Source of the DNA: Aureispira anguillae
GTDB lineage: Bacteria > Bacteroidota > Bacteroidia > Chitinophagales > Saprospiraceae
Assembly: GCF_026000115.1 (NCBI RefSeq)
Contig: NZ_AP026867.1
Location: 713,501 to 777,500 of the forward strand
Direction of reading: 5' to 3'
DNA: 64,000 bases
Shown: positions 16,757 through 25,162 of the stretch, piece after piece
Numbering within the stretch: the first letter of the stretch is position 1
Layout: every line of letters begins with the position of its first letter
Translations under genes and position numbers: made by a program
The notes under the pieces: generated by a model
What the model saw: only the letters and a program-made list of their open reading frames with translations
What the model was told of the DNA's origin: nothing
Databases searched by the model: none

Positions 16757-17020
16757 GCACACTGTAAACTAAATTCTGCCTAGTTTCTAAGCGAGTCTTT
16801 TGGCGAACATTTGCGTTGCGTCCTCGCCTTGATAGCTAAGGCTATCAGGCTGTGGGGCGCCTTAATTTTCATCCAAAATTCTCTGTATAAACGGACAATA
16901 TTTAATTGACAGTGTACTAAGCACACTGTAAACTAAATTCTGCCTAGTTTCTAAGCGAGTCTTTTGGCGAATATCTGCGCTGCATCCTAAACCCTCTGTA
17001 TAAATTTACAATCATTAGTT
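16752..17020. repeat. Tandem intergenic repeat, two copies with internal deletion in the second
   Basis: A segment starting ACTAAGCACACTGTAAACTA at 16752 recurs at 16916 (period 164 bp). It matches almost perfectly for about 56 bp and then with scattered changes. Copy 1 then has about 57 bp, including the hairpin TGATAGC-TAAG-GCTATCA (16830-16847), that copy 2 lacks. Both rejoin at CTCTGTATAAA (16881 and 16995). At the junction ACAGTGT and ACACTGT (about 16909-16930) form another inverted repeat. It fills most of the 339-bp gap 16757-17095, which has no gene. Confidence 0.75.
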
Positions 17021-17042
17021 TTTAAGTCCTGTTAAATAATAA

Positions 17043-17075
17043 AACATGAGGTATTGTATAACAGCACCTCATGTT
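17043..17075. terminator. Bidirectional terminator hairpin
   Basis: Arms AACATGAGGT (17043-17052) and ACCTCATGTT (17066-17075) are exact complements. T-rich tails follow on both strands. It serves the AraC gene on the minus strand and possibly the upstream plus-strand gene. Confidence 0.65.
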
Positions 17076-17095
17076 CTTTGTTTTGGAAAATACCT

Positions 17096-17920
17096 TTAAT
17101 CGGGATCGTAATAATTGTTAAATCGTTTGGTCATTTGTTCTTTGGCGATACTAAAAATTTCGGGCTTTACTTTCATAAATTGAGTAGGAGATAGCCCGAA
17201 TCTAGCTTTGAACGCATTGATAAAATGAGCTTGATCAAAATAGCCTGCTTCTAGGGCTTTGCCTGTTAAGCTAGTATCCATGGTGTCCGTTAATGTGAAA
17301 AAGTGATTGAGCTGCCAAATAGCAGACAATTCCTTGGGGCTAATCAATAAATGTTGCTTAAAATTTTTGTGCAGGGCTTGTCTAGAAACACCAAATTCTT
17401 TAGCCATTTCAGCAATTTTAATTTGCCCTTTAAGATCAAGAATGTAATTTACTTTTTCTCGCAAACTAAGATTAACCTTAAACCGTTTGTTGAGTAATTC
17501 AAAAGCAATTTTTTCTAAATAAGGGACAATTTTAGCTAAGTCCAAATCCGTTTTGAAAGCTGTTTTAGAATCCTTAATAAGGTTGTTCTGCTGAATAATA
17601 TCTTCTAAATTATTTAGCAAGGTCAATTCAGGAACATTGTTGTTGATAATGTTTAGCAAAGAAAAAGCTTTAAAACGAATGCCATAAATATCTTTGCTTG
17701 AACGCAGATAGACGGGATAAGATGTGATGGGCATCAAATAAGCACCTGGTGGGCAGGGCTGAGTTTGATTGGCCAAAAAGAATGGCTCAGACACAAAGAA
17801 AATATTAAATGTTCCGTCTGGAAAAAAAGCAAGGCTATTGTAGCCATCATGCTCAAAATGCCAATAGCTTTCGATAAATGTCGAAAGCTCAGCATGGGAT
17901 TTGATTTCAGAAAGTTTCAT
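17096..17920 (-). CDS. AraC family transcriptional regulator with DUF6597-like N-terminus
   Basis: 274 residues. The N-terminal domain (about 1-130) begins ELSTFIESYWHFEHDG and has FFPDGTFNIFF, as in DUF6597-type AraC regulators. The C-terminal double helix-turn-helix (about 165-262) includes IAEMAKEFGVSRQALHKNFK and ALEAGYFDQAHFINAFKARF with the family motif GLSPTQFMK. It is monocistronic and reads toward a bidirectional terminator at 17043-17075. The target is unknown; no obvious enzyme gene is adjacent. Confidence 0.9.
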   Translation of the reverse strand: MKLSEIKSHAELSTFIESYWHFEHDGYNSLAFFPDGTFNIFFVSEPFFLANQTQPCPPGAYLMPITSYPVYLRSSKDIYGIRFKAFSLLNIINNNVPELTLLNNLEDIIQQNNLIKDSKTAFKTDLDLAKIVPYLEKIAFELLNKRFKVNLSLREKVNYILDLKGQIKIAEMAKEFGVSRQALHKNFKQHLLISPKELSAIWQLNHFFTLTDTMDTSLTGKALEAGYFDQAHFINAFKARFGLSPTQFMKVKPEIFSIAKEQMTKRFNNYYDPD

Positions 17921-18344
17921 TTTGTACTGGATTTTCTGTTAAATAATGAGTGATTCGTGTTTTTGAGGTTAAAAAATAAATGAATTCGGGGACGAGAAAT
18001 TTTACTTCCCAAAAATAATGACTGAACGACAGCCAAATAATAAAAATCAGACTACTCAAGTGCAAGGATAGTAGCATGATTTAATCAAATAGTTAAATAA
18101 AGTTTAAGGTTTACATTTTTACAATCACAAAATAAAAATACACTGTAATTTTACCCTGTATCTTGTGTATACCGCAATTTACGACAGAAAGTTCAACCTA
18201 ACTTCTTCATTTAGACCAAATAACTTAAATCGTAGACTTAAACATTTGGTGTCTCTATAAGACTTAAAATATTATAAAAAAAAACAATGTCAAAAAAAAG
18301 CATTCAAAGACGAACTTTTTTGAACTTTTATTCCTTTTTGATTG

Positions 18345-18543
18345 TATGTAAAGTATTGAAGTGATTCACTAAAAATATTCAAGAAACCTCCGGACACTAG
18401 GACGGTTTCGGAAGGTAAAAAAAATGTACCCTATACATTTTCATAATACCCTAAGAACCTTGCCTTGAGTTTTTATAAAAACAGTTTGCAGACTTGTCAG
18501 GAGATATATAAGTTGCTACTCTTAGGAGTGGCAACTTTTTTTT
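18345..18543 (+). ncRNA. Candidate structured non-coding RNA with strong terminator
   Basis: The 815-bp gap between the AraC gene and the ferredoxin gene has no ORF but shows ordered structure. A long-range stem TTCAAG (18388-18393 region) pairs with CTTGAG (about 18463). It encloses a hairpin ACCTCCG/CGGAAGGT around 18396-18416. The transcript would end at a textbook intrinsic terminator: AGTTGCTACTC (18511-18521), loop TTAG, GAGTGGCAACT (18526-18536), then 8 T. Size of about 200 nt and the GC-rich conserved-looking core suit a 6S-like or other housekeeping RNA. It is not recognisably tmRNA, RNase P RNA or SRP RNA. Exact ends are guesses. Confidence 0.4.
18511..18543 (+). terminator. Intrinsic terminator without an upstream ORF
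   Basis: 11-bp stem (18511-18521 with 18526-18536, one G-T pair), TTAG loop, T-run 18536-18543. It ends a transcript that carries no coding gene, which is the main reason for proposing the ncRNA. Confidence 0.8.
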
Positions 18544-18735
18544 ATTTTGCTTGCAACAATTTGCTACGGAATAACATTTTATAATTATAATGTAGTAGCT
18601 TTGCACCTTTTTAATAGTTTTTTTAAAGATGATTTTTAGTTGTTAACTAACAATCAAAAAAACTAAATTGAGCTAATGCACTAAGTTTGCAACGGATTGC
18701 AAATAATTATTGGAGTTAAGCATATAAAAAATAAA

Positions 18736-19080
18736 ATGGCTATTGTAAAATTTACATTTGAAGATAAAAATATCCCCGCACAAGAAGTGAAAGGAATGGT
18801 AGGGGATAACATACTGGATTTAGCAGAAGATAATGGCATGCACATTAATAGTAACTGTGGGATGGTTTGCGCTTGCAGTACTTGTCATGTTTATATTGAG
18901 TCTGGCGAGGAACATTTAACAGAAATTTCAGACAAAGAAGAAGATTTTATTGATCGTGCTTTAGATCCTCGTATCGAGTCTCGTTTGTCTTGTCAATGCA
19001 AAATCGAAGAGGACAATGAGGATACCGTAATTGAGGTTTTAGTACCCGATCAATCCAGAATTATTGGGCATGAGCACTAA
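18736..19080 (+). CDS. 2Fe-2S ferredoxin, adrenodoxin type
   Basis: 114 residues from the ATG at 18736. A longer frame starts with TTG at 18697, but the protein family begins at MAIVKFTFED. Cluster ligands are Cys41, Cys47 and Cys50 (CGMVCACSTC, C-x5-C-x2-C) plus Cys86 in SRLSCQC, the spacing of ISC-type vertebrate-like ferredoxins. It is acidic, as expected for an electron donor. The next gene is iscX, so it very likely serves iron-sulfur cluster assembly as the ISC ferredoxin (fdx). Confidence 0.9.
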   Translation: MAIVKFTFEDKNIPAQEVKGMVGDNILDLAEDNGMHINSNCGMVCACSTCHVYIESGEEHLTEISDKEEDFIDRALDPRIESRLSCQCKIEEDNEDTVIEVLVPDQSRIIGHEH

Positions 19081-19138
19081 ATATTAGAGCTGCTAAATGA
19101 ACTAATTATTAATTGAATTATAGATAAACTAGATAAGA

Positions 19139-19378
19139 ATGAGTTTTGAATTGAACTTACCCATTAATTGGAATGATCACGAAGACATTGCTATGGGATT
19201 GTATGAGAAATTTGGCGACGAATTTACAGAATCTAAAATCTATCGCATTCGTTTTACCGATTTGTTACAGTGGATTTTAGAAATACCTAATTTTGAAGGA
19301 ACCAAAGAAGAATGTAACGAAGGACATTTGGAGCAAATTCAGGCAAAATGGGTATACGAATGGCGTGATAATCAGTAA
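19139..19378 (+). CDS. iscX: Iron-sulfur assembly protein IscX
   Basis: 79 residues, the family size being about 65-80. The IscX signature is visible: INWNDHEDIAMGLYEKFGDE near the N-terminus, IRFTDLLQWILEIPNFEG in the middle and the acidic C-terminal helix with AKWVYEWRD. IscX binds IscS and iron and adjusts cluster assembly. It lies 58 bp after the ferredoxin gene, as in ISC operons, although iscS, iscU and hscA are not in this window. Confidence 0.9.
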   Translation: MSFELNLPINWNDHEDIAMGLYEKFGDEFTESKIYRIRFTDLLQWILEIPNFEGTKEECNEGHLEQIQAKWVYEWRDNQ

Positions 19379-19479
19379 GTAGATGGACAAAATTAGTATC
19401 CTATTAATTAACGTGTATTTTTTTAGCCTACAAGGCAAAAAACGAAGCTTAATTCATTCATAATTATTTTTGTCCATCT
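19374..19479. repeat. Short inverted-repeat element with GCCTACAAGGC core
   Basis: Ends AGATGGACAAAA (19381-19392) and TTTTGTCCATCT (19468-19479) are exact inverted repeats. The centre has TTTTAGCCTACAAGGC, itself a small hairpin. The left boundary GTAAGTAGATGGA overlaps the iscX stop codon. The same left end and the same core, with the core inverted, recur at 26355-26460 upstream of modA. Confidence 0.65.
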
Positions 19480-19500
19480 CCTTAATTAATACTATAAAAT

Positions 19501-20043
19501 ATGTCTTTTTTAGATAAACTACATGATATTGATACCATTATTTTGGATGTAGATGGTGTGTTGACAGATAGTTCTGTTTATATACTAGAAGATGGTGTTT
19601 TGATGCGCAAAATGAATACAAGAGATGGCTATGCCATTCAATATGCGATCAAAAAGGGGTATCGAGTAATTATTATTACAGGAGGAAAGTCGCAGGGCGT
19701 TATCAAACGTTTGCAAAATTTAGGGGTACAGGAAATTTATAGTGGAATGAAGGACAAACTAGAGGCAATCGATGAGCTTATTGAAGTTTATGGCTTGGAT
19801 CTGGCTCGTTCTGCTTATATGGGAGATGATCTTCCTGATTATGAGCCTTTGCGCTTAGTGGGTTTGTCTACTTGTCCTGCCAATGCTGCTCCCGAAATTC
19901 GAGAAATCTGTCAATATATTTCGCCCTTTAAAGGGGGAGAAGGTTGCGTGCGAGACTTGTTCGAAAAAATCCTAAAAGTGCAGGGTAAATGGATTGAAAC
20001 AGATTTGGTGACCTTGACCAAAGACAAGCGAAAGGATTTTTAA
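19501..20043 (+). CDS. kdsC: KdsC-family HAD phosphatase (KDO-8-phosphate phosphatase)
   Basis: 180 residues. HAD motif I DVDGVLTDS (nucleophile Asp and Asp+2) lies near residues 16-24. Motif II is IITGG near 58-62, a conserved Lys lies in GMKDKLEAID, and motif III/IV is YMGDDLPDYEPL near 115-126. The C-terminal GGEGCVRDL is characteristic of KdsC. The enzyme removes phosphate from KDO-8-P in lipopolysaccharide core synthesis. It is not next to other kds genes. A strong terminator follows at 20083-20121. Confidence 0.9.
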   Translation: MSFLDKLHDIDTIILDVDGVLTDSSVYILEDGVLMRKMNTRDGYAIQYAIKKGYRVIIITGGKSQGVIKRLQNLGVQEIYSGMKDKLEAIDELIEVYGLDLARSAYMGDDLPDYEPLRLVGLSTCPANAAPEIREICQYISPFKGGEGCVRDLFEKILKVQGKWIETDLVTLTKDKRKDF

Positions 20044-20082
20044 ACAGTTTTGTAAAGCGTATGTTGCATTCACAAATGCATG

Positions 20083-20121
20083 CAGAGGAATTTTCCATTC
20101 GAAAATTCCTCTGTTTTTTTT
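20083..20121 (+). terminator. Intrinsic terminator after kdsC
   Basis: 13-bp perfect stem CAGAGGAATTTTC (20083-20095) and GAAAATTCCTCTG (20101-20113), loop of 5, then 8 T. Confidence 0.85.
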
Positions 20122-20282
20122 AGTATAAGGGCTAAATAGGAATCTATTGGATCGCTAAGAACACAAGGCTAAAACTTTTTGAGGTAAATTATTGTTCTTA
20201 GAGGTGTAAATAATATTGATAGAATTGGGCTTGTCCAAAAATGAACAATTAGCCTCAATTCTATAGTTCGAATAAACACGCT

Positions 20283-21404
20283 ATGCTCAAAATAGTAGGT
20301 CTGTTATTTTTGTTTTTGTTATCCGCCCTTATCTTTTTAATTCTCTTCATTATGTTATTTGTCAAATTTGCTAAAGTTTTTGGAGCTCAACCATCCAAAG
20401 CGCAAAAAATGCAGTATCAACACTACGACAATTATCAAGGAGGGAAGTTTAACAATTTAATGCCCCAGTTTACGGTTATTGAAACGCCTAATTTTATAGA
20501 AAATTCCATAGAACCCAAAGCTACTAGGCAACCTGATTTTGACATTCCTTTTGTGAAATTGACAACCGATGACTTAACAATTAAACCTAAGCATGCACGA
20601 TTTACTTGGTTTGGGCATTCGACTTTTTTGTTAGAAATAGATGGCAAAAATATAATGATCGACCCTATGCTGAGTGCTGTGCCGTCACCTGTTCAGGGAA
20701 TTGGAAGAAAACGTTATAGCAAAGGCTTACCACTCACAGCAGATGAATTGCCAGAACTTGATGGCGTTTTAATTACGCACGATCATTACGATCATTTGGA
20801 TTATTGGTCAATAAAAAAAATAAAGGCAAAAGTAAAGACCTTTTATGTGCCTTTAGGACTCAGCGCCCATTTGTTAGCTTGGGGAGTGAATAAAGCGCAA
20901 ATCAAGGAACTAAACTGGTACGAAGATGCCTATTTGGATACTATTCGCCTGACCTTAACCCCATCGCATCACTATTCTGGGCGTAGTTTAACCGATCGTT
21001 TTCAATCGTTGTGGGGGGGATGGGTTATAAAAGGAGCGCAGGACAATATTTATCTTAGTGGTGATGGGGGCTATGGTTCGCATTTTAAAGAAATTGGTGA
21101 AAAATATGGTCCCTTTGATTTTGCCATGATTGAATGTGGGCAATATAGCCGATATTGGCGGCAAAACCACTTGTTTCCAGAGCAATCTGCTTTGGTGGCG
21201 GCCGAAGTTCAGGCTCGTTTGGTGATGCCGATTCATTGGGGGGCATTTACCCTAGCCATGCACAGTTGGACCGCTCCTGTAGAGCGTTTTATCCAAAGAA
21301 TTAACGAACTAGCCATTCCTGTTACAACGCCTAAGATTGGAGAGCAGTTTGTACTTGATCCTGCCCTTGAAAAGCCAAAAGCTGCTTGGTGGAAAAAGCC
21401 ATAA
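20283..21404 (+). CDS. NAPE-PLD/UlaG-like metallo-beta-lactamase-fold hydrolase
   Basis: 373 residues. One N-terminal membrane anchor (about 5-28) is followed by an MBL-fold domain. Metal ligands are HDHYDH in ITHDHYDHLDYW (about 168-179), a later His in SHHYSGR, Asp in LSGDGGYG and His in MPIHWGAF near the C-terminus. The sequence FTWFGHSTFLLEIDGKNIMI and the order of motifs match the N-acylphosphatidylethanolamine phospholipase D-like branch. Probably a zinc-dependent hydrolase facing the membrane; the substrate is uncertain. It ends 5 bp from the convergent DUF5686-like gene. Confidence 0.85.
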   Translation: MLKIVGLLFLFLLSALIFLILFIMLFVKFAKVFGAQPSKAQKMQYQHYDNYQGGKFNNLMPQFTVIETPNFIENSIEPKATRQPDFDIPFVKLTTDDLTIKPKHARFTWFGHSTFLLEIDGKNIMIDPMLSAVPSPVQGIGRKRYSKGLPLTADELPELDGVLITHDHYDHLDYWSIKKIKAKVKTFYVPLGLSAHLLAWGVNKAQIKELNWYEDAYLDTIRLTLTPSHHYSGRSLTDRFQSLWGGWVIKGAQDNIYLSGDGGYGSHFKEIGEKYGPFDFAMIECGQYSRYWRQNHLFPEQSALVAAEVQARLVMPIHWGAFTLAMHSWTAPVERFIQRINELAIPVTTPKIGEQFVLDPALEKPKAAWWKKP

Positions 21405-21409
21405 ATCAA

Positions 21410-22774
21410 CTAAAATTTAGGAGCAAAACTAATTTTAAGCCCAAAAGGACGGACATTAAGTGCTGTTAAATGTGTTAATCGCCACATAAAATCGATTCGT
21501 ACAATTTTTAGAATGTTTTCAAAGCCCCATCCAATTTCTGCATAAAAATTAGGAGCAGATATTTCATTAGGAAGATCGTATAAATTACTACTTTGCTTAG
21601 AAAGTACACCATACATACCTTTGAAAATAAGGATAGAGCAAATGTTTAAGCGTTTGACAAAGGGAATTTTAGAAAAAAAGAGACCATTAAAATGATGATT
21701 GACCCAAACAGAGGTATAAGCATCGCTTACAAATTCAAATTCATTGACTAAGGCGTAAGCCAAAGGATTGTCCAAAATGGATTCATTACCCAAGTGAACG
21801 GTCATAATAGGATAGGGGATTGCCCCAAAAAACTTACTGGCTTTAATTTGGTATTGTGTGGCTCCCAAAAAAGAAGTTACTTGCTGTTGAATGCTAAAAT
21901 CTAAATGTTGGTAGTTGTATTCTCCTTTTAAAAGACCTTTGATGCCTATCGTGTATTCAAAATTGAGAGTAGGAAAAGAAGCGTTCAATATTTTTTTTCT
22001 AGGATTGGTTGGTTTCTTTTCGAAATGTTTTTTAGCTTTCCAACGAGATTTAATTCTAATTGCTGAAGTGACAAAAGCAGAGCTGTTTTTTTTGCCCTCA
22101 TTTTGGGTAAATTGCAAGCCATTGGAAATCGACTTAAATTGCTGCCAATGATATCCAATGCTACTATAAAATCCGTTAAGCCAATGTTTTTCATAATTTA
22201 ACAAGGTTTCACAAACCTGCATGAGATAATTGAGTGGAACATCATTTAAAATCGAATGAATAATATTGTCGTGAGAAAGCTGAGCGCCATACTGCCCTAT
22301 GGCTCGAAGATCAGATTGGTACGAAACGGATAGGGTTGCCTGTTGATCTTTAGGAGAAGAAAGTAGTGTTTTAAAACCTGCTTTATATTTCCATTTTTTA
22401 TCGCTTGAACCATAAGCGGCATAAGCGTGAAATTGAATTTTTTTATTCCATTTTTCAGTCGTTCGAACGCCTAGTTTTAGCCGAATGCCTTCTATTTTAT
22501 TCCAGCTAAGAATTTCTGAATATTTGCCCAATTCAATGGCTCCAATTGGGATATAAGCACTAACTAAGATGGGGAATAGGGTCTCAACGGTCTTTTTTAA
22601 TTTAGCTTTGCGTTTGATGCTATCGTTGTTGGACGGGCTAGCATGGAAAGCGTTCTCTTTTTGATAGATCTGCCCTCCTGTATAGGCTATTGTAAGCTGA
22701 TGTTTTGGTTGTGCTAAACTTTCTTGTGCTACTAGAACTAGTAAAAGAAAGAAATAAGAGGCTCGATTTATCAT
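21410..22774 (-). CDS. Outer-membrane beta-barrel protein, DUF5686-like C-terminus
   Basis: 454 residues from the ATG at 22774. A longer frame to 22804 exists, but MINRASYFFLLLVLVAQESL at 22774 is a clean signal peptide. The mature part is beta-rich with alternating polar and aromatic residues, ending in PFGLKISFAPKF. The end region YAEIGWGFENILKIVRIDF matches the last strands of DUF5686-type barrels, but the N-terminal carboxypeptidase-like domain of that family is missing. It lies 37 bp after a PlsC-like acyltransferase gene and is probably cotranscribed with it. Confidence 0.65.
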   Translation of the reverse strand: MINRASYFFLLLVLVAQESLAQPKHQLTIAYTGGQIYQKENAFHASPSNNDSIKRKAKLKKTVETLFPILVSAYIPIGAIELGKYSEILSWNKIEGIRLKLGVRTTEKWNKKIQFHAYAAYGSSDKKWKYKAGFKTLLSSPKDQQATLSVSYQSDLRAIGQYGAQLSHDNIIHSILNDVPLNYLMQVCETLLNYEKHWLNGFYSSIGYHWQQFKSISNGLQFTQNEGKKNSSAFVTSAIRIKSRWKAKKHFEKKPTNPRKKILNASFPTLNFEYTIGIKGLLKGEYNYQHLDFSIQQQVTSFLGATQYQIKASKFFGAIPYPIMTVHLGNESILDNPLAYALVNEFEFVSDAYTSVWVNHHFNGLFFSKIPFVKRLNICSILIFKGMYGVLSKQSSNLYDLPNEISAPNFYAEIGWGFENILKIVRIDFMWRLTHLTALNVRPFGLKISFAPKF

Positions 22775-22811
22775 AGCATAATGGTTTATGGTTAGCAATA
22801 GCAATCCATTT

Positions 22812-24134
22812 TTAGTGCTGAAGAGATTGGATGTTTTTAGACAGTGCTTTATATTTTTTTACCAATAAGGCTCTATCCCTTTCTAGTTTTTGAGCCTTGC
22901 TTGGTTGTTGGTTTTTCCAGTAGCGGTAGTTGCGGTTCGTTAGAATCGAGCTCCAGCTTTCTTGATTGCTAAAAGCAATATATTGTAAACCCACTAAGAG
23001 GGGTGGGATAAATAGCACGTTCCATCCAATAAAAAAACTTCCAACAAGACCAATAATGAGGCTGTAAATCATCCAAGTAAGCAGACTAAAAACAACTGCC
23101 ATAGGAGCCCAGAATTGTAAGTCTTCGACATTTGTATTTCGCAAGTAGCGGGCAGCTTTAACGGGGATAGCCCCACCTATTTGGCCTACAATTGAGAATG
23201 GAAACAATAGACTTGATTGAATTAATTTAAAACCATCCAATTTCCCTTGTTGCTGCACTGCTAAATCTGTTAGTTGATGGTTCGTGATTTGCTGAAAATA
23301 GGCATTGCTTTGTTGGAGTAAATCCATTTTTGAGCTGCCAGACAATTGATTACAAGTATTGGCAACTTTTTGTTCTAGTCGAAGCCTTTTTTCATTGTTA
23401 CTATAAACCTTGTCTTTATAATGTTCGTTTTCATTGCGCATCAAAATATGCAATTGTTCTACCAACAGCTCATCTTCTTTTTGATCAATGATGACAACTT
23501 CTTTGCTAATTGCTGCTTTTAAATCTTGGGTGAGTTGTTTCGCTGCCATCACTGGGTTTTCTTCGTATAAGGACTGGTAGTTTTGGATAGAAATAGGAGC
23601 GCCAAAATGCACCATGACCTCACTCCTAAAATCGCAATGATAGGTATAGTTAACGCCTGTAGGAAGGATAAAAATAGCTCGATCAAAATTGTCAGCAGCA
23701 GCAGCTAGTAGGGCTAGGCGAGCGGTTCCTGTTTTAAAGGTTCGCAGTCGTTTTTCTGGAACAGAGTTTCCCTCTGGAGCAATAAAAAACATTTTCCCAT
23801 CCAATAAAATATCTTTGGAATCTTCAAAAATTTGCTGATTTTGCTGCATTTTTTTTAATCCTTCTTGAGGTCGCCAAATAGGAATTAAATGCGCTTGTGC
23901 AAATAGTTTTGGAAAACTCCATTTCTCCTCAAAAACAGAGCCCCTTGCCCAGAAATAAACAGAGCGTTTTTGCAAACTCGCCACTAAAATTTGCTCCATA
24001 AAAGCCGTAGAATGATTGGAGGCAATAAGCGTAGGGGCTTGTTGAGGGATATTTTCTTTGCCTGTGATATAAATTCTTCGGTAAAAGAAAAAAAACAGAA
24101 CAACTAGCGGGAGTCTAAGCAATTGGTAAATCAT
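22812..24134 (-). CDS. PlsC-like acyltransferase with C-terminal membrane part
   Basis: 440 residues. An N-terminal hydrophobic helix (about 5-20) precedes the acyltransferase domain (about 20-220): SNHSTAFMEQ as motif I, ARGSVFEE near motif II and FFIAPEGNSVPEKRLRTFKTG as motif III. Two strong hydrophobic segments lie near 345-395. Motif I has His-x5-Glu, where Bacteroidota relatives typically have His-x5-Asp, a conservative but notable change at the catalytic acid. Probably transfers an acyl chain to a glycerophospholipid or related lipid. The barrel gene follows 37 bp downstream. Confidence 0.8.
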   Translation of the reverse strand: MIYQLLRLPLVVLFFFFYRRIYITGKENIPQQAPTLIASNHSTAFMEQILVASLQKRSVYFWARGSVFEEKWSFPKLFAQAHLIPIWRPQEGLKKMQQNQQIFEDSKDILLDGKMFFIAPEGNSVPEKRLRTFKTGTARLALLAAAADNFDRAIFILPTGVNYTYHCDFRSEVMVHFGAPISIQNYQSLYEENPVMAAKQLTQDLKAAISKEVVIIDQKEDELLVEQLHILMRNENEHYKDKVYSNNEKRLRLEQKVANTCNQLSGSSKMDLLQQSNAYFQQITNHQLTDLAVQQQGKLDGFKLIQSSLLFPFSIVGQIGGAIPVKAARYLRNTNVEDLQFWAPMAVVFSLLTWMIYSLIIGLVGSFFIGWNVLFIPPLLVGLQYIAFSNQESWSSILTNRNYRYWKNQQPSKAQKLERDRALLVKKYKALSKNIQSLQH

Positions 24135-24247
24135 GGCTGGATATTTAAAATTGAATGAATGTTTAATTTATTTAAATTCAATAATCATTCAATTTATTGA
24201 GAATGTCAAATTTTTAACATTATCTTAACAAAAAAGCAGTACTATAT

Positions 24248-24287
24248 CCAAAAAAAAATCCCCCTTCAAATTTATTGAAGGGGGATT
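24248..24287 (-). terminator. Intrinsic terminator of the 24311 lipoprotein gene
   Basis: 13-bp perfect stem AATCCCCCTTCAA (24257-24269) and TTGAAGGGGGATT (24275-24287). Read on the minus strand it is followed by a run of 8-9 T (A-run 24250-24258). Confidence 0.85.
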
Positions 24288-24310
24288 AAAAAGAGTTTAG
24301 GTAGTGAACC

Positions 24311-24895
24311 TTATTGAGTGTTTTTAGCAATATTAATTTGGCGATTTAATTCTTTACCAGTTTCGTCTTTTAAACGGAAGTTATAAATACCATTATCTAA
24401 GCTAGAAACATTTAATGCTTTGTAGTTGTTTCCCTCTATGATTTCGAATTTATTGTTTGCGACCAAAGCAAAGCCTTCTTCATCACGCATTTCTAAAATC
24501 AAGTCTTTGGCATCTTCTGTTTCAATACCAAAAATGAACATTCCATTGTCTACAGGCTCATCAGACATGGTGAAATTAACATCCAACAGTTGGGCTTCTT
24601 TTTCAGCACCCATTAGGTTTTGGTTAATGCTCATTACATCCATTGCATCTTGATTTTCGGCACTAGTTTTTTTCGAAACATCAATGATGTCATCTGTTTT
24701 TAGCGAGATCATTTGACCATCAAAATTTAATTCTAATGTGAATGCTTCGCTATTATTATCTGCTGCACCACCTGCACGAACTTGAGTAGGATTTTTAATC
24801 TTAAATTTGTTGTTTTCGGGAGCATCCGTACCACAAGACGTAATAAGTAGCAGTAGTACCAAACTTAGTAGGGATAGGTTTGAAAATTTTTTCAT
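24311..24895 (-). CDS. Lipoprotein, unrecognised
   Basis: 194 residues. The lipoprotein signal ends LLLLITSCG, acylated at Cys21. The mature part is a single beta-rich domain; the C-terminal half (FEIIEGNNYKALNVSSLDNG, IYNFRLKDETGKELNRQI) looks like a small immunoglobulin-like or T9SS-accessory fold. No family is recognised. It is monocistronic with its own terminator (24248-24287). Confidence 0.6.
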   Translation of the reverse strand: MKKFSNLSLLSLVLLLLITSCGTDAPENNKFKIKNPTQVRAGGAADNNSEAFTLELNFDGQMISLKTDDIIDVSKKTSAENQDAMDVMSINQNLMGAEKEAQLLDVNFTMSDEPVDNGMFIFGIETEDAKDLILEMRDEEGFALVANNKFEIIEGNNYKALNVSSLDNGIYNFRLKDETGKELNRQINIAKNTQ

Positions 24896-25162
24896 GATAA
24901 TATTATTTGTGGTTTTAATTTTAACTAATTATGTTGTTAAATGCAAAAAATAGTAGATTTGTTACCTCAATGGATTATTAACTTTATTCTAGGTAAAGAA
25001 GGTATTCCCTTGAAGGAAGCTACTCAATAATTGGCAAAGGTACAGAGAATAAATAGGTTATTTGAACGATATTTAATTTATTTGTGAGTGGCTTATGTGC
25101 TTGATATTGAAGTGCTTTGTTTGTAGTAGAATATATATGTAATTCGTAAAGTAAGTATAAAA

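Noticed and set aside
16752-17020. Tandem repeat as a start of a CRISPR-like array
   Set aside because: Only two copies of long length with unequal interiors; there are no regular spacers.
18345-18543. Identification of the candidate ncRNA as tmRNA, RNase P RNA or SRP RNA
   Set aside because: None of their diagnostic conserved blocks (such as GAGGAAAGTCC or GGTCAGG...GCAGC) is present.
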